Assembly: GCA_020426085.1 (NCBI GenBank)
Contig: JAGQQP010000304.1
Coordinates: 1 to 5,666, forward strand
From: Planctomycetaceae bacterium
GTDB lineage: Bacteria > Planctomycetota > Planctomycetia > Planctomycetales > Planctomycetaceae
Direction of reading: 5' to 3'
Length of the DNA stretch: 5,666 nt
This document shows, in pieces, positions 1 to 5,666 of this stretch. Numbering within the stretch: the stretch's first letter is position 1; every line of letters starts with the position of its first letter. The notes below the pieces were generated by a model. It saw only the letters and a program-made list of their open reading frames with translations, was not told where the DNA came from and did no database searches. The position numbers and the translations under genes are program-made.

Positions 1-30
1 CAGTGCTTGATCTGTCCTGGTTCCCATAAC

Positions 31-59
31 AAAAAAACCTCAGGTTGTGACCTGAGGTT
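31..59 (-). terminator. Intrinsic terminator of the ftsK transcript
   Basis: Read on the minus strand, a perfect 10-base-pair stem (AACCTCAGGT at 36-45 pairing with ACCTGAGGTT at 50-59) with a 4-base loop runs straight into a T tract (the A run at 31-37 on the plus strand). This is the classical Rho-independent form. It lies about 250 bases beyond the ftsK stop codon, and no convincing gene lies between, so it most likely ends the ftsK message. On the plus strand the stem is not followed by a T run, so it should work in one direction only. Confidence 0.85.
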
Positions 60-309
60 ATGAAAATCTGTTAAATTGATAATGATCCTCAAGTCATAGG
101 GAGTCTGGAATTTCACAAATAATAATAATGCTGCTGATGCAGACAATATTTGAGACAGACAACATAGACCAGAGAGCCTTCCTCTTGATTGGAATCGATA
201 ACAAACAGTCGATGGAAAGATCATAAGCAGCAGGGGGGGATGAGTCAAACGAAAAGCCGATTTCGCCCTGTTTTCAGGTCAGATTCCCGAACGAGCAGAG
301 GACGGATGC
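60..309. other. Non-coding stretch downstream of ftsK
   Basis: These 250 bases separate the ftsK stop codon from its terminator. I see no convincing gene on either strand. An open minus-strand frame from an ATG at 224 runs to the window edge, but it has no ribosome binding site and passes through the terminator. Weak short inverted repeats occur (CGAAA/TTTCG around 250-265, GAGCA/TGCTC around 294-312), as does a run of seven G near 233-239. The stretch is probably the 3' untranslated tail of the ftsK mRNA. Confidence 0.5.
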
Positions 310-2610
310 TCAAACGAACTCTTCTTCGTATTCCTCTTCCTCGTAATCGTCTTCAAACTGGTTTGACTTCATCGCTTCCCATTCATCGAGTGTGTACAAG
401 ACTTCACGTGCCTGTGAGCCGTTATACTCACCGACGATGCCATCTTCAGCCATGTAATCAATCAACCGGGCACCACGCCCGTAGCCGACTCCCAGAGCCC
501 GCTGCAGCAGGGAAACAGAACCGCGACCTTCGCGAATGACGACTTCGACAGCTTCGTTATACAGGCTGTCTTCCTTACGGTCGGATTCTCCACCGTTGTT
601 CTTCTTGGAGTTGGCAGAAGTAATCTGTGCCAGTTCCGGACTGTATTCCGGTTCCATATCGCTGAAGAAGTCGATGACGCGTTCGATTTCTTCGTCACTG
701 ACATAGGCACCCTGGGCACGGGTCAGTTTACTGGTTCCCGGAGCCAGGTAAAGCATGTCACCATTGCCGAGCAGGGCGTCCGCTCCGTTTTCATCCAGAA
801 CCACACGACTGTCGCCGCGGCTGGCTACCTGGAATGAAACGCGGGCAGGCAGGTTGGATTTGATCAGACCGGTAATCACGTCGACGGTTGGTTTCTGAGT
901 TGCCAGAACCAGGTGAATTCCGACCGCACGCGATTTCTGAGCCAGACGGATAATGTGTGCTTCCACGTCTTTCCCCGAGGTCATCATCATGTCTGCAATT
1001 TCGTCCGCGACGATCACGATCGAAGGCATTTTTTCCGGCATCTGCAGGGCTTCTTCCGAGTCAGGATCAATGCCAGCCAGTTCCAGCACTTTGTCCTTAC
1101 CCAGTTTGTTGAAGCTTTCGATGTTTCGCGAACCGCAGCGGGCAAGCAGGTCGTAGCGTTCTTCCATCTTGTCGACGGCCCACGCCAGCACGGCTTCTGC
1201 TTTTTTCATGTCGGTGATCACGGGATGCATCAGATGCGGAATGCGTTTGTAACCGCTCAATTCCACCATCTTCGGATCGATCATCAGCATTTTGACTTCA
1301 TTGGGTGTGCGGGTCATCAACAGCGACAAAATCAGTGTGTTGAGACAGACACTCTTACCGGTACCGGTTCGACCTGCGATCAGCAAGTGAGGCAGTTTGG
1401 CCAGGTCAGCAGTCAGAGGATGGCCGCTGACGTCTTTCCCCATGAACAGGGGAATCCGGCTTTTTTCGGTTTCATCGGAGCAGGATTCGATCAGCTCTTT
1501 CAGACGCACCATGACCTGTTTGTCGTTGGGAACTTCCACACCGACCGTGTTTTTTCCGGGAATGGAAGGTACCACTCGCACGGAGGGCACACGTAACGCG
1601 ACGGCCAGATCGTGAGCCAGCGCGGTTACTTTGGCAACACGCAGACCTGGTTTCAGATCCAGTTCGAACAGTGTTAACACAGGACCGGTATCGATTTCGG
1701 AGACCTGGATATCGAGACCGAAGTCAGCGAAGGTGTTTTCCAGAACTTCCGCCGCCTCTTCGGCTTTTTTCGCCAGCATCTCAAACGGGAAGTCTTCGGC
1801 GTCCTCGAGCAGTTCTAATCCGGGCAGCTTATACGAGCTGTTTTTTTTTTGCTCGATGGGCTGAGTCTGTCGCGCCAGGCGAATTCCCGCCGGCGGATTG
1901 ACTTTGATGGGCTTGCGCTTCTTTGGTTTCACTTTTGCCTTGGGAGCGACAACTTCTTCTTCTTCGTACTCGTCTTCCTCTTCTTCTGCGACGATTTCTT
2001 CTTCCTCTTCATACTCCTCTTCCTCTGTCTCTTCTTCTTCATCCACTTCAGCCGATTCACGACTCAAGGCTTTGAATGGAAAGGTGAGACAGGAAAAAAA
2101 GAGACGAACGGGAAGCGTATCGGCAGTCAATAACAGACCAGCCAGAAACATGGATGTCAGCAGGATCAAAGATCCAGCGACGGAAAACCGGGTTTCCAGC
2201 AGTGAAAAGCCGAGCGCACCAATATAACCACCACTGCCAATCAGCGGGGTGGCACTGTTTTGTCCCAGCATCATCTGACTGACGATGCAGACCGAAATCA
2301 GAATCAGACTTAAACCGATGAGTTCGACCAGAACTCCCGACGTTTCCTGCCGCGAAAACATCCGCATATCGACTACGATGAATGCGAGGAAGATTCCCCA
2401 GGCACCAAGACCGAAACCGGTTCGCAGATAGTGGGCAATCTGAGCGCCGGAGTCGCCACACAGGTTCTGTGCGACATCACGGACAGGGTAGACGAGTTGA
2501 GCAGGGGGATCTGCGGGGTCATAGCTGAACAGACTCAGTCCAAGAAAGACTGTCGCTGCCAGTAATCCCAGCGCGATTAAATCTGTTTTGAACCGTTGAA
2601 TGTCGATCAT
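310..2610 (-). CDS. ftsK: FtsK/SpoIIIE-family DNA translocase
   Basis: Membrane-anchored, ATP-driven double-stranded DNA pump that clears and aligns chromosome ends at the division site and, in known cases, activates XerCD recombination at dif. Numbering is from the ATG (766 residues). Four or five hydrophobic segments lie at about 11-30, 62-82, 91-114, 124-140 and 144-164. A very acidic linker (188-219) and a basic patch (224-236) follow. The alpha domain is at about 264-365. The RecA-like motor has Walker A GRTGTGKS (413-420) and Walker B IVIVADE ending at D536-E537, followed by the family block RLAQKSRAVGIHLVLATQKP. A winged-helix gamma domain is at about 682-738, and the protein ends in an acidic tail (752-766). 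A TTG nine bases upstream (2619) is in frame, but the AGG at 2620-2622 touches it and is well spaced from the ATG, so I chose the ATG. The gene seems to be transcribed alone, with a terminator at 31-59. Family identity is certain; the substrate motif read by gamma is unknown. Confidence 0.97.
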   Translation of the reverse strand: MIDIQRFKTDLIALGLLAATVFLGLSLFSYDPADPPAQLVYPVRDVAQNLCGDSGAQIAHYLRTGFGLGAWGIFLAFIVVDMRMFSRQETSGVLVELIGLSLILISVCIVSQMMLGQNSATPLIGSGGYIGALGFSLLETRFSVAGSLILLTSMFLAGLLLTADTLPVRLFFSCLTFPFKALSRESAEVDEEEETEEEEYEEEEEIVAEEEEDEYEEEEVVAPKAKVKPKKRKPIKVNPPAGIRLARQTQPIEQKKNSSYKLPGLELLEDAEDFPFEMLAKKAEEAAEVLENTFADFGLDIQVSEIDTGPVLTLFELDLKPGLRVAKVTALAHDLAVALRVPSVRVVPSIPGKNTVGVEVPNDKQVMVRLKELIESCSDETEKSRIPLFMGKDVSGHPLTADLAKLPHLLIAGRTGTGKSVCLNTLILSLLMTRTPNEVKMLMIDPKMVELSGYKRIPHLMHPVITDMKKAEAVLAWAVDKMEERYDLLARCGSRNIESFNKLGKDKVLELAGIDPDSEEALQMPEKMPSIVIVADEIADMMMTSGKDVEAHIIRLAQKSRAVGIHLVLATQKPTVDVITGLIKSNLPARVSFQVASRGDSRVVLDENGADALLGNGDMLYLAPGTSKLTRAQGAYVSDEEIERVIDFFSDMEPEYSPELAQITSANSKKNNGGESDRKEDSLYNEAVEVVIREGRGSVSLLQRALGVGYGRGARLIDYMAEDGIVGEYNGSQAREVLYTLDEWEAMKSNQFEDDYEEEEYEEEFV
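1841..1850 (-). repeat. A10 homopolymer inside ftsK
   Basis: Ten consecutive T on the plus strand (ten A in the ftsK coding strand) encode Lys255, Lys256 and most of Asn257, at the junction between the linker and the motor domain. The tract is flanked by C on both sides of the coding strand. Runs of this length can slip during transcription or replication. Gain or loss of one A would bring in a stop codon within about ten codons. Confidence 0.9.
1954..2049 (-). repeat. Low-complexity GAA-rich tract encoding the acidic FtsK linker
   Basis: This is a purine-rich coding-strand tract made mostly of GAA and GAG codons. It encodes FtsK residues 188-219, of which 25 of 32 are Asp or Glu, with EEEEY-type units repeated imperfectly. 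It has no sign of being a mobile or tandem repeat of fixed unit length. Its antisense strand gives serine- and phenylalanine-rich open frames that are not genes. Confidence 0.85.
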
Positions 2611-2619
2611 GCTGACCAA

Positions 2620-2624
2620 CCTGC
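2620..2624 (-). promoter_or_regulatory. Ribosome binding site deciding the ftsK start
   Basis: The minus strand reads GCAGG here, with AGG nine bases before the ATG at 2610 and directly abutting the in-frame TTG at 2619. The spacing favours the ATG, giving a 766-residue protein. The match to a Shine-Dalgarno sequence is short, so this is moderate evidence. Confidence 0.5.
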
Positions 2625-2741
2625 AAATCTATGTAATGACGTTCGGGTTGTTTATTCAAAGGAGGATCAACGGCGCGCAAAGCGGACGCAAAAAGATGGC
2701 TACTTTTTTTGTGGGGATTAACCAGAAATTTTGTCCGAGTG

Positions 2742-2792
2742 AAAAATAGTTCCCGTCTGCGATGAAAACCCAAGAACATCAACAGACGGGAA
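2742..2792 (-). terminator. Probable terminator of the yicC-gmk-rpoZ-coaC-coaB unit
   Basis: A perfect 10-base-pair stem (TTCCCGTCTG at 2750-2759 with CAGACGGGAA at 2783-2792) can be extended inward, after one bulged base, by a further short GATG/CATC helix that closes a loop of about 12. On the minus strand it is followed by CTATTTTTC, a short T tract. It lies about 300 bases past the coaB stop. On the plus strand the stem is followed by TATTTTC, so some bidirectional action is possible. An alternative role is an attenuator or structured leader of ftsK, if the ftsK promoter lies upstream. Confidence 0.6.
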
Positions 2793-2808
2793 TATTTTCA
2801 CGACCAGT

Positions 2809-2830
2809 GTCTCAATGGGGGGATTGAGAC
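2809..2830. other. Perfect hairpin or operator-like inverted repeat
   Basis: GTCTCAAT (2809-2816) and ATTGAGAC (2823-2830) are perfect inverted copies around a loop of six G (six C on the minus strand). No T tract follows on either strand, so it is not an intrinsic terminator by itself. It lies 16 bases before the larger terminator-like hairpin in the minus-strand direction. It could be an RNA hairpin protecting the 3' end of the coaB message, or a protein binding site. The symmetry is seen directly; the function is not known. Confidence 0.6.
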
Positions 2831-3094
2831 GTACCAAACAAAAGTATGGATTCATAATAAGATGTTGATTTCCTTAACACTCAAACCTAACACACAAACG
2901 GAGGGTGGGTGGAAAAAACTCATCAAACGATGTGGTGTTTTTACCACACGCGGCAGCGCGGTTCGGGTTAGAGCAGTCAGCGGAAGTTATCAGGAGCACG
3001 TCGTGACGATCGTAACGGTTAAACCGATTCGACAGGTTCTGGCCTGAGTTTCGTGTTTCAGCAGAAAGAGGAAGAGAAAGGGGGGGGCTGGCGA

Positions 3095-3718
3095 TCAGCC
3101 TGCCAGATGCTGCTGGATCCATTCGATCAAAGAATCCGCCACACGCGGCTTTTCTCCCGAGTAAGTTGCGACGATCTCCTGACTCTGGTCGATCACTTCG
3201 ACAAAGTTTTCGGAGGAGCCGATGGCACTCACACTGTTCAGCACGATGGCATCGCATTTTTTGCTGTAGAGTTTGCGAACAGCGTTAAAGCGGGCATCCT
3301 GAGATTCGAGCGCGAAACCCATGACCCAGCGATCCCCTTTCTGGGACCCCAGTTCTGCCAGTACGTCGATCGTTTCTACCAGTTCCAGGGTGATTGCTTC
3401 GCCAGTTTTAGCGATTTTACCGGGTTTACGGGTTTTGATCCGATAGTCACAGACGGCGGCAGTTCCAATGACTCCGTCGCAGTCAGAAAACAGTTTTTCG
3501 CATTGCGCGAACATCTCATCGGTGGTTTCGACCTGGTACAGCTCGCAGCCCGCTGGGGGAGGGATCGTGACCGGGCCTGAGACCAGCGCGACTTCATGAC
3601 CGGCGGCAATCGCAGAGCGGGCTAAAGCGTAACCCATCTGTCCGCTGCTCGCATTGGACAGGTAGCGGACATCATCCAGGTATTCTCGCGTCGGGCCGGC
3701 TGTGATCAGAATTCGCAT
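3095..3718 (-). CDS. coaB: Phosphopantothenate-cysteine ligase, stand-alone CoaB
   Basis: Joins cysteine to 4'-phosphopantothenate to give phosphopantothenoylcysteine in coenzyme A synthesis, in bacteria normally with CTP. The 207 residues match the C-terminal half of the usual CoaBC (Dfp) fusion. ITAGPTRE (5-12) is followed by VRYLSNASSGQMGYALA (17-33), containing Asn22, which corresponds to the catalytic Asn210 of E. coli. Next come the VSGPV strand (46-50), AAVCDYR (87-93, usually AAVADYR), the KIAKTG segment (101-106) that carries the nucleotide-site lysine, and a GFALES block (134-139). It begins right at the first strand of the domain, so nothing is missing at the N-terminus. It lies 50 bases after coaC in a different frame. 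No clear Shine-Dalgarno sequence precedes the ATG. The reaction is inferred with confidence from the family; the nucleotide used is not proven here. Confidence 0.95.
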   Translation of the reverse strand: MRILITAGPTREYLDDVRYLSNASSGQMGYALARSAIAAGHEVALVSGPVTIPPPAGCELYQVETTDEMFAQCEKLFSDCDGVIGTAAVCDYRIKTRKPGKIAKTGEAITLELVETIDVLAELGSQKGDRWVMGFALESQDARFNAVRKLYSKKCDAIVLNSVSAIGSSENFVEVIDQSQEIVATYSGEKPRVADSLIEWIQQHLAG

Positions 3719-3768
3719 GTGAGGATCATTCGATGGAGGGGAGCGAAGCAGGGCAGAGCAGTTTCGAA

Positions 3769-4329
3769 TTACCCCAGTAGTTCTTCAATTCGGGTTAAAA
3801 TCTCTGCCGGTTCTGCCATCCGTCCCTTCCCGATCACACCACAACTCAACCAGCCTTCCCCCGGTTCGACGATCTGAATGCCGTCTGCCTTGATCTGTTC
3901 CAGGTTGCGCTGAACCGACGCTTTGGCCCACATGTCTGCATTCATGGCCGGTGCCAGCAGGATCGGAGCGGTGCAGGTGAGCGTCAATGTGGAAAGCAGA
4001 TCTTCCGCGAATCCATGCGCCATCTGCGCCATCACGTTGGCTGTTGCCGGTGCGATGACGAACAGTTCAGCCCTTCTGACCAGACCGATGTGCTCCCCCT
4101 GAAAATGTTCCCGGGGGGAAAATCCATCCTGGTAGACCGGGCGGCCGGTGAGGGCTTCGAATGTGGTCGCGCCAATAAATTTCTGCGCGGCCTGTGTCAT
4201 CACCACACTGACGGCTGCCCCTTTCTGGACCAGTTTGCTGGCCAGGTCAGCCGTCTTGTATGCGGCAATACCTCCAGAAACACCTAATAGAATTTCACGC
4301 CCCTGCATGGGTAGGTTTCCGGTGTTCAT
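3769..4329 (-). CDS. coaC: Phosphopantothenoylcysteine decarboxylase, stand-alone CoaC
   Basis: FMN-dependent flavoprotein of the HFCD family that decarboxylates 4'-phosphopantothenoylcysteine to 4'-phosphopantetheine, the step after CoaB. The 186 residues match the N-terminal half of bacterial Coa[15 protein letters not shown] (13-25) is the FMN-phosphate turn. HIGL (80-83) carries the catalytic His. PATANV (94-99) contacts [12 protein letters not shown] (126-134) holds the substrate-binding Asn130, and [10 protein letters not shown] (162-171) holds the reactive Cys163 of the flexible flap. All key residues are present, so the enzyme should be active. The start is uncertain: ATG at 4329 follows rpoZ by 17 bases, while an internal ATG at 4308 (residue 8) fits the family's usual N-terminus. 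Neither has a strong Shine-Dalgarno sequence. coaB follows after 50 bases as a separate gene. Confidence 0.95.
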   Translation of the reverse strand: MNTGNLPMQGREILLGVSGGIAAYKTADLASKLVQKGAAVSVVMTQAAQKFIGATTFEALTGRPVYQDGFSPREHFQGEHIGLVRRAELFVIAPATANVMAQMAHGFAEDLLSTLTLTCTAPILLAPAMNADMWAKASVQRNLEQIKADGIQIVEPGEGWLSCGVIGKGRMAEPAEILTRIEELLG

Positions 4330-4346
4330 GGTTCTGCGCTAGTCTG

Positions 4347-4608
<262 letters not shown>

Positions 4609-4625
<17 letters not shown>

Positions 4626-5223
4626 TAATTTCTTGCTCCCGTTGTTTCAGGATGGTGCCGATTTCTGTGACAGCACGTTCCAGATCGTCATTGATAATGA
4701 CATGACTATAATATTGGGCCTGCTCCAGTTCTTTGCGAATTGTCGTCAGCCGTTTTTCGATCACTTCTTCCGATTCGGTTCCCCGATTGCGGATTCGTTT
4801 TTCATATTCTTCATCGGAGGATGTTCTGACAAAGAGCGTAATGGTCTGCGGGAACTGTTCTTTGAGCTTCAAAGTTCCCTGAACATCGATCTCCAGAAAT
4901 GGCCAGCCCCCTTCTTCCGCAGCCCGGCCCACCTCTGATTTTAACGTTCCATACCAGTATCCCAACCCATGAACCTGTTCACATTCAAGGAATTCGTTAT
5001 TTTCCTGCCGTTTCTCAAACTCTTCTTTTGTCAGAAAATAATAATCTTCCCCATCCACTTCCCCCTTCCGACGAGGGCGGGTCGTGGCCGAGATCGCTTT
5101 GATCAGCTTGACCGGTGTCTCCTGCATCAGACGATTGACGATGGTTGTTTTTCCACTGGCCGTCGGGCCGGAAAGCACAACAATCGGAATGTCCGGTGGG
5201 ATACTGGCTTGGGATTCAGACAC
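4609..5223 (-). CDS. gmk: Guanylate kinase
   Basis: Cytosolic enzyme that phosphorylates GMP to GDP with ATP, needed for GTP and dGTP supply and for recycling GMP. The 204 residues are the normal length. The P-loop GPTASGKT spans 19-26 (GPSGAGKS is more usual). The GMP-binding part contains SATTRPRR (45-52), the [17 protein letters not shown] block (54-70), the HGLGYWYGT loop (85-93) and EIDVQG (111-116). The lid has RGTESEE (147-153), and INDDLERAV (177-185) closes the core. The loop before YGT is about two residues longer than the common HGNYYGT. The start is GTG at 5223, supported by GGAG at 5233-5236 nine bases upstream and by family length. It is the second visible gene of the unit, 68 bases after yicC, and its end overlaps rpoZ. 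Confidence 0.97.
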
Positions 5224-5232
5224 TTGGCAAAG

Positions 5233-5236
5233 CTCC
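5233..5236 (-). promoter_or_regulatory. Ribosome binding site supporting the GTG start of gmk
   Basis: The minus strand reads GGAG here, nine bases before the GTG at 5223. No in-frame ATG lies nearby that would give a better N-terminus, so this site decides the start. Confidence 0.65.
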
Positions 5237-5291
5237 AGAGTAATCGTCGGGTGGTCTCTCTATTGATTCGCAGGAGATCAGTAATACTATT

Positions 5292-5666
5292 TTATTCAAC
5301 GTTCTGGACGTTTTCCCTGATTTTCTCAACAGCAAGTTTCATTTCGATCACGGCATGGGAAATCTCAACATCGTTGGCTTTCGAGCCGATGGTATTGATT
5401 TCGCGAAACATCTCCTGCACCAGAAATTCCAGTTTTTTACCCTGAGATGTTTTCGCTGAGAGAATTGAGTCAAATTGCTCTAAATGGCAGCTCAGGCGAC
5501 TGATTTCTTCGTTGATGTCACATCGATCGGCAAACATGCTGACTTCACGAATCAGGCTGTCAGGGTCCAGTTCGACCTCCTGGTCTTTCAGCAGATCTGT
5601 CAGTCGCTGATGCAGACGATCGCGATAAGTTGTGACGACACGTGGTGCCTTCTCTTTGACCACTTC
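5292..5666 (-). CDS. yicC: YicC family endoribonuclease-like protein, C-terminal part
   Basis: Only the last 124 codons lie in the window; the gene continues beyond the right edge and the full family length is near 290 residues. The visible part is the conserved C-terminal domain (DUF1732). It shows YRDRLHQRLTDLL, then the strongly conserved run FADRCDINEEISRLSCHLEQF, then GKKLEFLVQEMFREINTIGSKAND, and a final helix ending KIRENVQNVE, which is almost the family's standard ending. Members of the family, such as E. coli YicC, have been described as endoribonucleases acting on small RNAs; the role here is inferred. It sits upstream of gmk as in many bacteria. The small remA/DUF370 gene found between them in some lineages is absent from the 68-base gap. 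Confidence 0.93.
   Translation of the reverse strand, partial: EVVKEKAPRVVTTYRDRLHQRLTDLLKDQEVELDPDSLIREVSMFADRCDINEEISRLSCHLEQFDSILSAKTSQGKKLEFLVQEMFREINTIGSKANDVEISHAVIEMKLAVEKIRENVQNVE

Larger units (their letters stand above)
2611..3094. other. Intergenic region between coaB and ftsK
   Basis: About 480 bases without a convincing gene. In minus-strand order it holds the 3' tail after coaB (a run of eight G on the plus strand at 3080-3087), a cluster of short palindromes (2997-3026), a small hairpin TGTGGT/ACCACA (2931-2948), two strong hairpins (2809-2830 and 2750-2792), and about 130 bases leading to ftsK. The ftsK promoter should lie here, most likely between 2611 and 2741 if the hairpin at 2742-2792 terminates transcription. 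I found no convincing -35/-10 pair. A weak TATTAT-like box lies further upstream near 2855-2865. Confidence 0.6.

Noticed and set aside
1..224. Minus-strand open frame from an ATG at 224 that runs off the left edge
   Set aside because: It has no Shine-Dalgarno sequence, its composition is not protein-like, and it passes through a perfect intrinsic terminator at 31-59.
189..539. Plus-strand open frame of 116 codons overlapping the end of ftsK
   Set aside because: Arg/His-rich translation typical of an antisense shadow, no ribosome binding site, and more than half of it lies across the ftsK gamma domain.
913..1596. Long plus-strand open frame of 227 codons, rich in His, Phe and Gln
   Set aside because: It lies fully antisense to the motor domain of ftsK, its translation resembles no family I know, and its composition is what the opposite strand of the motor gene would give.
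1849..2227. Plus-strand open frames rich in Ser or Phe
   Set aside because: They are the antisense reading of the GAA-rich acidic linker of ftsK (TTC and TCT repeats).
2659..2751. AGGAGG near 2660 on the plus strand followed by a short ATG frame at 2696
   Set aside because: The spacing of about 30 bases is too long, and the frame stops after 17 codons.
2809..2830. GTCTCAAT...ATTGAGAC resembling the ends of some CRISPR repeats
   Set aside because: It occurs once only, with no spaced copies nearby and no cas gene. It is a simple hairpin.
2862..3047. Plus-strand open frame of 61 codons, with an inner 14-codon frame from a GTG at 3003 preceded by AGGAG at 2992-2996
   Set aside because: The AGGAG spacing is good, but the peptide is very short, has no recognisable family, and no plus-strand promoter or following gene gives it a role. 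It may merit a look if ribosome profiling exists.
2874..3257. Minus-strand open frame of 127 codons overlapping coaB
   Set aside because: It is in a different frame from coaB, and its first part is a shadow of that gene.
81..3730. Ten-base inverted match between 81-90 and 3721-3730 (AATGATCCTC and its complement)
   Set aside because: Several ten-base matches are expected by chance in a window of this size, and nothing else links the two places.

Overview
This window holds ordinary chromosomal housekeeping genes, all read from the minus strand. The sequence suggests a planctomycete, perhaps close to Gimesia or a relative. I base this on the style of the proteins: an FtsK whose gamma helix reads GYGRGARLIDYM, an omega subunit of unusual sequence, a guanylate kinase with an enlarged HGLGYWYGT loop, and CoaB and CoaC as separate proteins. 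Base composition is mid-range by eye. The assignment is from memory of these families and was not checked by a search.

Layout in the direction of transcription (right to left): the 3' end of yicC (cut by the window edge), gmk, rpoZ, coaC and coaB lie head to tail with gaps of 68, -17 (overlap), 17 and 50 bases. They probably form one transcription unit. The order yicC-gmk-rpoZ-coaBC is a familiar bacterial neighbourhood linking an RNase-type protein, GMP phosphorylation, an RNA polymerase subunit and coenzyme A synthesis. A non-coding stretch of about 480 bases follows. It carries two strong hairpins, one of which looks like the terminator of this unit. Next comes ftsK, a membrane-anchored DNA translocase of about 766 residues. 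After a 250-base tail without a convincing gene, a textbook intrinsic terminator near the left edge ends the ftsK transcript.

No mobile element, CRISPR array, tRNA, rRNA or defence gene was seen, and I find no new multi-gene system. The points worth a second look concern ftsK: its altered DNA-reading helix, its acidic linker and tail, and a run of ten A in the coding strand where a slip either way meets a stop almost at once. The split coaC/coaB pair and the hairpins between coaB and ftsK also deserve attention.
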